Below are positions 25,101-38,974 of a stretch of 64,000 nucleotides of DNA, piece after piece. Numbering within the stretch: the stretch's first letter is position 1; every line of letters begins with the position of its first letter. The translations under genes and the position numbers were made by a program. The DNA is from Apostichopus japonicus (taxonomy: Eukaryota; Echinodermata; Holothuroidea; Aspidochirotida; Stichopodidae). The notes below the pieces were generated by a model. The model made no database searches. It worked only from the letters and a program-made list of their open reading frames with translations, and was not told where the DNA came from. The stretch covers positions 21,208,666-21,272,665 of the forward strand of contig NC_092579.1 in the NCBI RefSeq assembly GCF_037975245.1, in the 5' to 3' direction.

Positions 25101-26725
25101 GTACCACCCATATGGTAAACTTTGAATAAGACGTCACTGAGAGTCTGGGATATATATGCATTAATTATTCTCATTAAACAAAACTAAACTTCTCTGAAAA
25201 ATAGTCAGCTATGGTAATATTGTAGTAGATACATCTATGCACAATATTGCAGACCAATGAACTGAAAGTTTCACATATGTATGTTATGCATTGGGATGCT
25301 GTTATATTGATATCTAAAAGCTGTGCTACCTGCAAACTTACTACACCCATATTATCAATGCTCTGTCAAACATGAAGTAGCCTGAAGAGTCTGCAGGTAT
25401 ACACAGCTTAATTCTGTTCTATTAAACAATCTTTACTATGTCTTTGAATGTAATATACATGATGAGGGTAGAAATAGTGCAACACAAAATTCATATATAA
25501 GCCACAACAACTTGTTGAAAGAAGGCTTTCAATTATTGTACAACATATATTCAAACATAGTGGGCCCCACAAATTTGGGCCCAAAGAATGGGTCTCAAAA
25601 TGCATTTGAGGTGGAAATCAAATTTGGGCCCACCCAGCCAAAAATTGGGAGTGGATTATTTAGAGGCCTAGATGGTCCCAAACAACTTAGGCCTACATGT
25701 ACCAGCTATTAACCAACAACTGTATACCAAGTTTGGCTACAATCTGATTTACGTTTGTAGAGTTATCGCAATGTAAATTTTTTATGTTTGACCCCATAAC
25801 CTTATTAATATCAGTCGGCGCCAAAACTGACAGGGCACACCTTCTCACTATAAATTCATCTACATAGCAAGTATGACAAATATTCATCACTACGTTGTTG
25901 AGTTATCGCGGACCCAATCAAGTGTCACAGATGCACAACACATACACAGACACACCCATACAACCTGACTGCAAAACTTAATTAATTTGCTTCCAGTAAG
26001 GAACCAAAAATTATCATATTTATAACGTAAGTTTTACTAAAAATTACTTTAAGATGCCAAGAAGGATTTATCAGCAAATACTGGACTGATTTTTTTTATA
26101 ACCAATCAGCTCCTTGTTTTGAGTGGGTGAATCTGTTTGAAAAAATATCTGTTGCTAAAAAGTCAAAGGTACATACACTTGTTATATAACATGTATATGT
26201 TAAGGATATCATATTTTTTTTAAAACAATTAAATTATGCAATTTGAGTGGGATTAAGAATTATAGGAATGCCTTAGTATTTGTAAGACTATAGTTAGCTA
26301 GCTAGCTAGACAGATACCTAACTATATAGGCAGTTAGCTAGCTATCCTAACAGACAGACAGACAAGCAGACACACTGGTCAACAGACAGAGAGATGCTTC
26401 TATTGTAGCTTGCTAAAAAGTTGCCTCAGCAAATCTATATCATGAAGATTGTCATAGTTTATAAGGTGTATGTACCACAACGTCTAACAACAGAAAAAAA
26501 CAATATTTTAATTGGTAAATGAGAAGATTTCCTGGAATCCTATTTTTGCAAAGTAGTCACTCACCCCTTCTTCTTTTCAGCTTTTATGACGGTTCTCACA
26601 GGTTGTTCAATTTCCCCCGTGATGCGGCGAGAGACGTCGGCCATACATTCTTCAATGACAGGAATGAGGTCCTTGTAGTTCAGGTTACTCTTGATAAAAC
26701 TTGTTTCAATGGTAAGCATAGCCAT
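19123..26725 (-). CDS. CRYM: Ketimine reductase mu-crystallin-like, copy 1
   Basis: Eight exons: 26725-26565, 24686-24536, 23468-23406, 22516-22415, 21766-21589, 21145-21024, 19937-19853, 19241-19123. All are GT-AG with closing phases, giving 326 residues (human CRYM 314). The family (ornithine cyclodeaminase/mu-crystallin) comprises cytosolic NAD(P)-dependent reductases of cyclic ketimines; vertebrate CRYM also binds thyroid hormone. Visible are an N-terminal FIKSNLNYKDLIPVIEECM and QPVRTV, FPVYSEKENVFTTKII, TMDGGCISLMRTAAASAVATK, the Rossmann motif LGAGGQAKSH (residues 138-147), VRVWNHNYPKAEAFAKKHG, GADVITTVTL, WVKEGAHIN and ETTIFTSLGMAIEDLVTANLIYN. The MDG and RTAA signatures are intact. 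The C-terminal tail is about 15 residues longer than in copy 2. An acceptor just before the ATG implies a 5' UTR intron. It is the downstream member of a tandem pair. Substrate and thyroid-hormone binding cannot be judged from sequence. Confidence 0.92.
22010..22350 (+). mobile_element. Possible Penelope-like element 3' remnant
   Basis: A CT-rich stretch in copy-1 intron 4 ends in a hammerhead-ribozyme-like motif at 22288-22327: stem-I arm GCCT, CTGA core, stem II GATCC-TGCTA-GGATC, GAAA, then GTC and the pairing arm AGGC. That order is known from hammerhead ribozymes of Penelope-like retroelements. The core CTGANGA has an extra base here and is probably dead. No reverse transcriptase is seen. 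Confidence 0.4.
23032..23268 (+). mobile_element. tRNA-derived SINE, copy 2 (CRYM copy-1 intron 3)
   Basis: Pol III B-box-like GGTTCGAGTC at 23058-23067, a body shared in opposite orientation with 11925-12117, and a 3' tail of CATA repeats at about 23233-23268. It is a fuller copy than the one in ARPC1 intron 1. Confidence 0.65.
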
Positions 26726-27960
26726 GACGACTCACTGAAGAAAGTAGAAAATGGAAAATACAGTACATTAATTACAGCAAAACAAATCAGTGTTTTCTTT
26801 ACACATATTGGCGACAGATATATCGCAGTAATTACACAAAAGGCTAATGTTCCCGAAAATTGGACTGATATTATTTATTTATTTATTTTGATGATCAATA
26901 GTAAGTCTACAACTAAATGTCAACAAAGAAAAGTCTGGTACACAACAGCAATATTAACTTGCATGAAGCCTATTTTTTGGTGGCTTCTCATTTTTTCACC
27001 TTAATTTCCATGCTATTATTAAAAAAAATTAAAACAAAACAGTGGCTACTTCATGCATTCATAAATAATCCATCCAACTTTTAAATTGTTGAGAGATTTT
27101 GTTTGCTCTGTTGAGAGATTTCCACTGTGTGATATGACGAAAAAGTTTAAATCTTTTGTAAATGTTTTCATACGTTGGTTCAAGTCAATTTGGAAAACAA
27201 TTACAATAAATATTATGCATAGATTTGTTCAAAGGGGAAGGCCTGAAGCATAAGTGACAGCAGAGACATTTGTAAGATGAGACAATACAAAGGTTTCATA
27301 GCATTCTCCTACTTCCTCCTCAAGGTGCCCTGCAAACACACAACTCTTTTAACTTGAACAGATTTCTTGATAAGCAACTCTTTGCATGCACTTAACAATA
27401 TGGTAACTTTATATCTGTACATATTAACTAATAGGTATTTTGAGAGAAAATTGAAGAAATTACAAGGAGAAACCCTATCCAATCTTTACATACTATTTGG
27501 TGTAGTCTTCACACTATAACATTCATTACACAGACATTATAATAATTATATTATTTTCTAATCTGACGACTTCTGAAGCATCCTGTACATTAAACTGTAA
27601 GACATACTTTTTAAGTTAATACTTATTGATGCATAATTCTATAACGATAAAGTAAATTTTGTTACATTATTACCCGATTAACCTGGGTTGGTAGAGCAGG
27701 CTTTCAGAAACAACTTTTCCTCCGTCTGAGATTCAACCAAATGACCAATTCCCAACTTTGCAGGTTGCCATTTTATAGGTGGCATATACACATCACTCTC
27801 TGTGTAGGTTTAGTCTACCAATAGGAACTCAAGACTGGTAGTCACTCTACAATTTATTGGCCAATAAACGTATTCTAGTCACTCGGATGAGATTTCTGAC
27901 TGCCATAATAATATTCTGCTGGTATGCATACAATATATATCTGGTTCAAATATATCTGCT
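26726..27960. other. Non-coding DNA between the two mu-crystallin genes
   Basis: This stretch should include the promoter and a 5' UTR exon of copy 1, since an acceptor directly precedes its ATG. I cannot place either. The plus-strand ORF of 161 codons starting at 26519 is antisense to coding exon 1 and then runs on into this stretch. Confidence 0.4.
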
Positions 27961-27987
27961 ACTTCACTTCCCATTGATTGAAAGTAA

Positions 27988-28703
<716 letters not shown>

Positions 28704-30628
28704 CCAATTTGATTAATAAGAATTAATAAATTATATAGTGTTTAACATTATACAATCCTCTTATGTTAGTAAGTCAGAGCACTGCATGTTACACAGTTTA
28801 AACTGTTTTAAAAAAAGTTTTCTACTGCTCTAAGCTACCACCACCTAATATTTGCCTTCCAAAGTGGTAGATGGGGGTATATTGCATATTGTTTCAAGTG
28901 GTGAGTCACTAATTAATACTAACATACCAATTACAAGTTTCATTATAAAGATTTTATATCATCTTGCAGGGATCATAAATACTTTTTGGCAGCGACTTAT
29001 TGATCCCTGATGTTTATTCTCTTCAAAAACTATTACATAGGTTACTGTATGTCACATAATTCATTGTATGTATGAAATTTGAAGTTTCATGTCAGCAATG
29101 TAGGAAGTTATGAAACAATGAGAGAGAGAGTAGAACAATGGCAACAAGAATTTAACCTTTCTTCATTCAATATTTTGCTTCTTTCCTCACATTTTGACTA
29201 CTTGTTCCAACATTCTTCACAAACTTTCCACTGGTAATATCAAAATTTCTACTGTTTTTCTCCAAATTTCTCTTCGAATTTTTCTTCACACAAAAATTCA
29301 ATACTTTGACAGTGTCTAACTCAAATTTCCTTTCTATCCTTAAATTTTAGACTATTTTCTTCCAAACTTCTACTTCTCTATAAATTTCAACCAATAACAT
29401 CAAAATTTTTACTTTTATGTCTCAAACTAGTAACTTTTCTTTTACATATGGTTTTTCTTGAATACTTTTCAATTTGAAAAGTCAATATTTGATAGTGTTC
29501 ACCCAAAATTTGGAATTATTCAAAATTCCATCTATATATTCCAACTTTTGACAAGTGTTTCACAAATTTGAATCATTCCTTGCAAGTATGACATTATACA
29601 TTGAAATTTTGACATTCTGCTCATAAACTCTCGAATATTTGCATTGAGATGAGGGGTGTACATCTAAAAGAATGGCCAAAAAACTACCTCAAATTAACTA
29701 TTTACCGCATAAACTGTTGAAATTTTGGTGTTTCCTCGATAATTTTCCCCAACTCACCAATATGCCTATGATGTTAATGCCCGTCACCCAAGTTCAACTT
29801 TCAGCAGTTATTAACCCACAAATGTCCCTGTTGAGACTAGTGGAACACTTGTAGTTGTATATATATATATATATATAGTTGTATATATATATATACTGGT
29901 TCTCGATTATAAAAATATGACACTTCGTTGAAATATTCATGGTTGCGTTGCTTTAATATGCTGACATTGGAAAAAAATTCCAAGCTTGGATATATATATA
30001 TATATAACTTTTCATGCTGAACTATATAATAACATTTGACATATATGATAAAAATTCTAGATCTAAAATCTAAATCTCTGTAAAGTTATCGATTAGTGTG
30101 GAACAACATGACCTCCTGATCTGTATAAGGCACTTGATACTCCAGCCATCCTTGCTTCCTCAAAAACTACAAATGGTATTGAAATATATTAAACTTATGC
30201 TGTAAAAATGAACTATGCTCTTAAATTGTCTATTGCCCATCAACTTAATTGCTTGAAATGCTCCTTCAAATGATTCAAAAGTAATAATGGAAGACTTTGA
30301 AGCACAATTTCTACAAATTTAACCTGTGACGAAAGATTAGAGCTGAAATTTCATTGCAATGTAATATAGCAAAAATATTACAGTTATGTTAGCAAATCCC
30401 CCAAAATATGCAGAAAGCATAACAAAACATAAGCACAAAACAAGAAATGAACTACATATTTAACAAATCAGAAAAAAATCATACTTAAACAATCAGCTGC
30501 CAAAATTAATTAACATGAAAAGTGTCATAATCATGTCATTTAAAGTTCTCTTTATGTGAAGAATTAAATACTATACTGATCAATGGGAGATGGAATGTCG
30601 GGGAAAGCAAATCTCTGAATCAATGATT
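28704..30628. other. Non-coding DNA downstream of mu-crystallin copy 2
   Basis: AT-rich sequence with short TA runs at 29858-29894 and 29991-30006 and a T/C-rich part at 29160-29600. No gene is recognised. It holds the 3' UTR of copy 2. Confidence 0.45.
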
Positions 30629-33600
30629 TTAGGTTGATGACTGCAGCTGCATAAACCTGTTGTACACTAAATTAGCTGTAACTAAATCCTCCATTGCCAT
30701 ACCTGAGGACAAGAAATGAAAAATATAAAATAAAATAAAAACTGAAAAATAAAAAACAAATATAGGGTTTATGGTACAAACTTTGTCCATCCTTTTAAGT
30801 ACTATTATGCATGGGTTCTTTTTTGGGGTGGGGGAGAGACACCAGACCCCCCCCAAAATTAAGAGTCACATTCATCCACTCCCCTACATGGGTGTCACAT
30901 TCATCAACCCTACAGCCACACCCCTCTCGTAAAAGTTTTGATCCACTTAAAGTCCGTCCATAAAGGTTCAATGGAAAAGCTGGAATTTGCCCCTTCCCTC
31001 CCCCACTTTGAAATCTTTTGCCATGTCACTAGCAAGAGTACAGTTGCTCTGAGGAGACAGGGCATGGGGAGTTCAACCTACATTCTATTGTTTTTAATTT
31101 TTACAATGGAAGAATGGCTGCCATTTGTATTGTTATTTGAGTTCATCAACAATGGTGACAATGTTTCTCTTACCGAGTGATTTGAAAATGGTCGTCTCAT
31201 TTTGCTTTGTTTCAACCTTTCCCAAGATCATCTCTCCAATTTCACCAAAGACTGGAGCCTGAATAGAAAATGATGATGAAAACAGCATATTCAAACCAAT
31301 AACTATTTTTAACATACATTGTACAAACAGCAAAATTCACCACCATAAGTTTATCATAAAAGTAAACAGTTTGACACATTTATTAGTTCATTAAAACACA
31401 TCATTAGATAATGCCTGAAAAAAAGAATAATCATTTAGAGCTGATATGTTCATCATCGTCTTCATCCTACTTGACTTTGCCTCAAATTTATAAGCAGTAT
31501 GCCAGTCATTTAACAAAGTTTAGACTTAAATATATTGCAACAGACATAGACATTAGGTACATGATCTGTACCTGAAAGCATCTTTGTTGCCATGTCAGAA
31601 CAATAATTCTCCCTGGCAACCATCCTTTAAAATATGCCATCATTAATGATTTAGTCCAAATGTTTAACATATAAAGAGAAGTTATTATAACTTCACCATT
31701 TTTTACACTCAGCTGAAGAAATGTTAGTTCACACTGTACATGCTCAAAGACATTGGTTTTATCTATCAGCTATTCCTCCTCCTCCTCCTCCTCCTCCTCC
31801 TCCCCTTTCCTCCTACCTCCCACTCTAACCCATCCTTTTCCCCTGTCATGCAAAGTTGTTACACCTTACCTGTGACTTGATAATGTCTCCAGACTCCTTC
31901 AGAGCTCCCTCCAAAGAATCTACATACACAACAGCAGCTCTCATGAGGGCAGGCTCTATCTCCTGTTGGAAAGGGACAGGTGCACCGACAGCTGAAAACA
32001 GGGAAGCAATATGAAAATTTCAAATTAAAAAGTATCTGGTTGTGTTACCCTGTCTGCCTCAGATATATTTAAATTGAGGTCTCGTTCTAATTGATAAAAG
32101 ATGTAGTTTAACCACTGTATGGTCATATGGCAGCTGAATCTGTCACTGGCAAATACAAATTGCCCTGTGTAAATTTGTCAAGTTATGGCACCACAACCAA
32201 TTCAACATCAAAAGAGGTTAAACCCACAACTATAGCAGGGTATGGTAGGAACACGACTCAAACAATGAAAGATACTTTAAAAAAAAATTTTCAAAGACTT
32301 CATCTGAACACAAAAGGAGTTCATTTTCCCAAACTTATAAACTATGATAATATATGGTAGTTTTAATTATGAATTCAGTTAGAAGATTCCAATATTACCA
32401 CAATGCACCAGTGATTGCAACCTACATATTTGTATGATGTGATTGAGAGGATAAAGGCAATTACATGATCATCAGGATAGTTGAATGTGTTCTTGGAAAT
32501 TTCATCAACCTGTATAGGTCAAACCAACCAATGGTGAGACAAAGATTCAAAAGACTTAATTGACTAACAAGGTAATTTAAGATTCTAGTACCATTAATGT
32601 GAGCTCCTTCCTTCACCCAGTCCTTAAAGAGAACTGGTGTTGATGCAAGAGTCACCAAGGTGATCACATCTGCTCCTCTCACGGCCTCCTCTGCCGACTG
32701 GTAGGCCTTTACTCCGTGTTTCTTGGCAAATGCTTCGGCTTTTGGGTAGTTGTGGTTCCATACTCGAACCTAGAAGAAATGAATCATGTATGAAAGCTAG
32801 ATAAGAGGCTGATGTTTTCAATCACTTCTTAACAGGGTCTTCTTCAATACATTTACCTACACAGATATCTTTTGCAGATAGCCAGTTTTTAACAATTTCT
32901 TCTGTTCTTTCCTGTGGAGAACCAAAACACAACATTGAGGGCTCCAAGATTGTCAATTCAGACTATTGCTGCAGTTTGATCCATTTCTACTAAGAATCTG
33001 CCATCAAACATCAAAACACAGATGCTGTTTTTCATTTCAAGTGTTCTTTTGTAACCAAAAAAAAATTTAACCAAATTTCAGCTTCTTTGCATCGTCATAC
33101 AATTGACATTACAATTTTGCACCATTTAGGGGATTTCTGTGATTTTTAGGGGTGTTCTATTATATTTTGCATTATCCTTTCAGATTTGTATGCTTTTGTT
33201 TTCTTCTCTGCTTTTTGGCAGTTGAAAATAAAATAGAAATTGTCTCTAATACGAGGGCAATTACTGACTAAATTAAATTTAATTAACGGTACCTCTACTT
33301 TGACAATTATTCTGTTAGATTTTTATAAAAAAATCTAGTCAGTAGGTTTCATTCTATAAAAATAAAAATGAATGGGTCAATGATCGGGTTGAAGCAAGAA
33401 AATTATGCTGCAGGCGCAACCTACCGTCAAAATTTCCGTCTCTGCTTTGCTTATTGACAGTTGAAAATAATATAGAAATTGTCCCTTATTTGGGCAATAG
33501 CTTACTGAGTTAAATTTAATAAAAATTGCCTGTCCATGACAATTTTTCTGTTAGGTTTTTATAAAAAGTAGGTTTCATTCTATAAAAATGAAAATGAATG

Positions 33601-36600
33601 GGTCAATCATCGGGTTATTTAAGCAAGAAAATTATGCTGCAGACCCAATCTACCTTCAAACTTGCAATGTTAACATAAGACCAAAATTGGAATATGAAAT
33701 ACTTTTCATAGTCAAGAAGACAGTTAATGAATCCCTGGGAGGTCTATATAAGCCTGAGGTCGCTATTAAAAGGAGAATGATATGAACAGATACCATTCTC
33801 AGATCTTGTAGAAATATAAAGGTATTATGTCATCCTTTTTTTTTGGTATCTCTCTCTGTAGCAATGGACTTGTTAATCTTGCTGATCAGCTCTGCCCAAG
33901 ATCAGACAGGAAGGGGAAGAGTTTTGACAGGTCACCAAAGTCTTCATTGAGTTTTCGATTCAAGTGAATAGCTATAATCACTGTGTTGTTTTGATGGATG
34001 AAATTTCCGCAAGTCAGTCGCGTCACCTTGAGTATTGACTCGAGGTATGACTTGTTACAACACAGGTAAAACATTAATTAAAACGCAGGGCCCATCAAAA
34101 GCCAGGTTGAGCCTTGGAGATTTGTTACTGTATGTCAACTGGCCATAGTTCGCTCTTTCTATTTATAATTATCTGTAGGAGATTGAAAATACACTATATC
34201 TTGATTCCATTTTTCTCAGTCCCTCCATCCTCCATTTTTTCCCAGGCTGTACCCCCCCCCTCCCAGCCCCCTGTAAGGCCTGCAGGTAAGAGCACCACCA
34301 ATTTGAAGACAAGGATCTGGCTGACTTGCACAGTCACTGGAACCTATAGCCTGATGGTTTATATTCTACTAAATGACAAGACAAGAAAACATCTGAACGC
34401 CATGCATATGCGCTCTTTGGCTATACTGATTTCCAAATTAACATAACAAATGAAAATTTAATTATCAGTTCTCTAAATGTTCAATAATTATGTCATTTAT
34501 TATTATTCATGCCGGTAAACCAATTCCTACAGTACTACTTAAAAACCGATGAACACAGTCAGGCTATCAATGTAGCACAGGCAATTAGTCGCTATTTTGT
34601 TATAAAGCGCTACTATGTCTTAATTGGTTCTGTAACCTTGTGAATGTTAATTTTCAATACATTTGTTACAAGGTTTCTGTCTGTCAAAACACCAAACCAT
34701 ATTCTTTGGCAATTAGTTTTCAGGTTCACCCATTTTCTTCATGGATTGACTAGACTAATGGGAATTAACTGTGTAAAAAAAAATGGTTGCTTTTTGTATG
34801 TGCAAATGCAGGAGTTTTGCATGTGCTGAGGTTGCTCACCAACTTCACAGAGCCTTCTCTCCATTTTTAAATTTCACTTAAAATCTAATACTACCATTTA
34901 TAGCTGGGAATGGGTTGAACTTACGAAGTACATAATATGTTTAAAAAGTATTCACAAATATGTAGTGTTCATTTATTAATTTCTAAACCATTTAAAGTGT
35001 TCATCGAAGATCAATATCATTGACGGCTTGCTTTTGCTCAGGCAACCCCTACACAGTCCAGTATAGTACTAGCGGCCCAAGAAGACTACTAACTAAGAGA
35101 GACAAAACCTGTCAGTAAACTGTTTATCTATTGCAAAAAGCCAATCTCTCATATACTTCCTGCTGGTTGATAAACTAGATTTGATAACAAGTATTGATAA
35201 CCCTCTGAGCTGTGCTATATAACCCTGTAATTTCAATCTCCACTTAATTTGGGGAGAAATAAACTGAAATTTGTTGACACTATACTTCTAATTTTGCATT
35301 TATATACTGTAGATCATCACTGAGTGGAATATTGTATCTCCAACCACAAGAGATAATTAAGCCATATGTGAAAACCAGTAAAAGAGGTGTAATATATCTA
35401 AGTTTCTTAATTCAGCTCGGCTGAAACCAACCCACAGAAAGGGATAGTAGGCAGGCTACTGGACGAGATTTTCATATGGCGGTGAGACAGATGTAATAAA
35501 GACAAGCCCAGCCAGAGTAGTTCAATAAAGTGCTTGTAGGATTCACATAAATAGGTTTAGGTTGGTTGGGAGGACTGTTGTGACATTAGATAATGAAACA
35601 AACTTTGGAGAACTCTTTTTGGCATTTAGAGAATGAGGAGGAGGAGGAGGAGGAGGAGGAGGAGGAGGAGGAGGAGGAGGAGGAGGAGGAGGAGGAGGAG
35701 GAGGAGGAGGAGGAGGAGGAGGAGGAGGAGGAGGAGGAGGAGGAGGAGGAGGAATGGGTGGTGGGAGTTGTGGAGAAAGTTACACAATAAGGTCAAATAA
35801 AGTGAAGAGACTCACGTCATCAAAGTTGCAAATAGCTGCCAGAGCTTCAAGGTGAGAGTGAGCTTGACCTCCTGCTCCAAGTATGGTGTGGATTTTACTG
35901 TTCTTTGGGGCCAGATACTGTGAGAAAAGTATAGAAAAAGGTCATGCAATATACAAAGAGATAACAAAAGTTTACTCGTGTTTTGTTTTATGATCTGATG
36001 AACATGATACACAAATCTTAAACTTCAAAAACTTAAAATGCTATCAAACACTGACATAAGACGGAAGAAGGTAATTAAATGATCATGAATAGCTTCTCTT
36101 TCTTTTTCAAGAAAAATTTGGTCTTTTTTGGGGGAGTGGAGGGGGGGGGGGTTAATGGTGACGTCCCTCACTTGAAATTTCTGTAAGTGCAGACAATAAA
36201 TACACATATGCAGAGAAAATAACATTCCTTTACTTTTCTTTTTGTTTTAAAGCTATTGTTATTTTTTATGTTTCTAAATCTCCAAGACATGGGTAATCTA
36301 GATATATACACTTTGATCATGCCATATTCAGATGGGATATTAAAGCTACTTTCTTTGTCATATAAGAATGGAAGTTGCTTTCAAATTAGATGAAAAAACA
36401 GTAAAAACCCTTCTTTTGTGGTTACTACACACATTATAAAACTAAATTTCTAAACAAAGCTTTAAGGCATATTGCTCTTGGCAAAAATTTGAATTAGAAA
36501 GGGTCATAATATTTAATGACAATACAATTCATGAATGTACTTTATTAGCTAACCATTGACTTACTACTCATATTATATAACTGAATTTCTATGAAAAGCT

Positions 36601-38974
36601 TTAAGGCAAATTGCTCCTGGCAAAATTATTAATTAGAATGGATAATCAAATTTAATAACAATAAAACTCATGAATATACTTTATTAGCTAACCATTGACT
36701 TGCTGCACTTTATCACAGCCATCCACCATGCAAATATGATACAATACACATGCCACCTTGACTGCATGTATATTACTTGCCATGCTTACATCCATGCAGG
36801 ATCTGAGACTGCCTCTGTCTAAGATCCGGCTGGGATCAAACCATCAGATTTACTAACTGTTGTACATTGCCTGCATGCATGCAGATGCCTAGTGTATATA
36901 AAGTAATCGATTAACAATTTTCCTTGCTTACATTTAAGTTTTGAATTAAGTAAGCTTCCATTAAGCTGGATATATGAGAGAAATAGAGACAACATAATTT
37001 TCTTATAGATTTAATACCCAACTTTTGACAATAAAATAGTCTGAACACCCAGGCACCAATTTCCATTTTCATACCTTTGTTGCTACAGCAGACGCTGCAG
37101 CAGTTCTCATAAGGGTAATAGAATCGCAATGCATGATCTATCAAAAACGAGAAAACAAGCATTAACTATAGGCAAACATCAAAGCACCAATTAATTTTAC
37201 TCTTATGGATAAAGGACTGAATCTATAGTCTGTCTGGGGAGAGGCGGGAATCTGAAAGCTCCTTTATGACACTTGGAAACATATATAAACGATTTATGTG
37301 ACACAGCTCCCAAGAATTTCAAAGACATTTTTCCTTTATTGTATTTCACCTTTTTCTTTAAGAGGTTGTTTGTGTGTGGGAGGCGGGGGGGGGGGGGGGG
37401 GAGAGGAGATTGGCAGAGGTATAATTCAAATTGACAAAGTTGATGATTAGGATTGTCCCATCCCACAAAAAAAAGAAACATATTCATTCCAATAAATTCA
37501 TATCACTGAATATTCATAACCTTAGTCTAAAGCATTTTGTTTTCAGAGGTACAGTATTTATACAGCATGAACCACAGATTAAGCAGGTAAGCTATTAAAT
37601 TAGCTAACAATCTCTTAGACTTATTTGTGACATACTGCATGTTCAGAATTTATCTATCTTGTACTTACTGCTTTTGGAACTCCTGTTGAACCACTGTAAA
37701 GCCAAAGCAAAGACTGATGTACTGGTATTCCTTGTGACGCATTGTTTGGGAACACAGTTACTATTTTGTTGATGAAGATATTTTCTTTCTTTGAGTATAC
37801 TGGCATGATGAAAAATGACCTGAAAAGAAAAAAAGGATTGGGTGGGAGGGGGAGGGGAGGGGGATATCATTTCATACTAAAGAAAATGGCAGGTGACACA
37901 AATCTGTAACATGTTAAAACTTTGCACATTATAATATCTGTTTGATGGAAGTAATTAGATCCTAATGTCACTTTTATCACCTACGACATGATCATAATGT
38001 CACCTTTAACACAAAGATGCTTATCATGGTCAAGCAACTTCCTTCCTGCCCATGTTTCCACAACACCCACACCCACCCCCCCCCCAACCCCCTCCTCCTC
38101 AACTCTTCAATAATATGCCATGAATGAATATCACCACACAAACAAAGAGCTTTGAAGTAAGAAGCCAGAGGGAAACATATAACCAGAATGGAAACACTGC
38201 ATGGATGGTTCTAAGGCCGGTTTTATGGAAAATGTATTCTGAAGTTCATGCAAAAGAAAGTGTTATTGATCCTTTTCTACCAAAAACTATGTAAATAATA
38301 TCTTTTTTTATCCATTGCAATAATTGATATTTATAACACACCAGTATTTGTCAAAAAGAAGCTCTAGGCTAAGTGAAACAACAGTGAGGAAGGGCAAAGC
38401 AAGTAACAGAGAAAGAATAAGATAACAAAAGATATATATAAAGATAAAAGTTATTATCCATTCTAATAAAAAACAAAAGATAAATAGAAGTTGTTGAGTT
38501 CTGGAAACAGACAAGCTTTTGGCATAGATCTGAAGGACACTAGAGAAGGAGGGAACTTGATGGTTTAAGATAATGTGTTCCAAAGATGTGGGACCGCAGC
38601 AGCAAAACAGCAGTTTGCCCAAGATCTGTTAGTAGGCTTTATTGTGACAAGATTTATTCCAGGTGTGTATATCCCAACAGTGCAATACCTTTGTCAAGTT
38701 TATAATGTGAACACATCAAAGTCTACCAATGGACAGTGCAAAATTCTTCTTCAATGATATGAAAGGTTTCACAAATCCTTCTTGTCTTAAAAAGGCATCA
38801 CTCTTCCACTCACCCATCAGAGTTTTCTGCTCTGACGACTGTTCTGACTGGTTGATCGATTTCACCCTTTACGCGGCGGGAGAAGTTTGCAATACATTCT
38901 TCAATAACAGGAATGAGGTCCTTGTACTTCAAGTTACACTTGATAAAGCTTTCTTCAATGTTACAGGTAGCCAT
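30629..38974 (-). CDS. CRYM: Ketimine reductase mu-crystallin-like, copy 2
   Basis: Eight exons: 38974-38814, 37819-37669, 37137-37075, 35917-35816, 32769-32592, 31991-31870, 31258-31174, 30702-30629. The first seven exon lengths (161, 151, 63, 102, 178, 122, 85) equal those of copy 1; only the last differs (74 versus 119). The product has 311 residues. Family landmarks are FFIMPVYSKKENIFINKIV, LMRTAAASAVATK, the Rossmann motif LGAGGQAHSH, VRVWNHNYPKAEAFAKKHG, GADVITLVTL and ETTIFKSLGMAMEDLVTANLVYN. The conserved MDG of exon 3 (TMDGGCIS in copy 1, VMDGNVIT in human) reads IMHCDSIT here, so a family signature is lost while the frame is intact. Exon 5 is about 95% identical to copy 1, other exons about 85-87% or less. 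The ATG follows an acceptor by two bases, so a 5' UTR intron is expected. It is the upstream member of the tandem pair and may have an altered activity. Confidence 0.91.
31770..31803 (+). repeat. (TCC)n microsatellite
   Basis: About eleven TCC triplets in intron 6 of mu-crystallin copy 2, about 70 bases from exon 6. On the sense strand it reads as a purine (GGA) tract. Confidence 0.9.
33205..33660. repeat. Tandem duplication of about 230 bp in copy-2 intron 4
   Basis: Two adjacent diverged copies, each starting near 'tctctgctttt' and containing 'agttgaaaata', 'ggtttcattctataaaaat' and 'gaatgggtcaat', and ending 'agaaaattatgctgcag'. The halves meet near 33438. Confidence 0.75.
35634..35753 (+). 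repeat. (GAG)n microsatellite, about 40 triplets
   Basis: A pure GAG/GGA array of about 120 bases in intron 4 of mu-crystallin copy 2, starting about 60 bases after the exon 4 donor. On the sense strand it is a TCC polypyrimidine tract. The glutamate-rich 65-codon ORF on the plus strand is not a gene. Confidence 0.93.
36437..36703. repeat. Tandem duplication of about 135 bp in copy-2 intron 3
   Basis: 'gctttaaggcatattgctc' and 'tactttattagctaaccattgactt' each occur twice, about 140 bp apart, with moderate divergence between. Confidence 0.75.

Noticed and set aside
26519-27004. 161-codon plus-strand ORF
   Set aside because: Its first part is antisense to exon 1 of mu-crystallin copy 1, and the rest reads through AT-rich intergenic DNA.
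35593-35790. Glutamate-rich 65-codon ORF
   Set aside because: Translation of the (GAG)n microsatellite in an intron.
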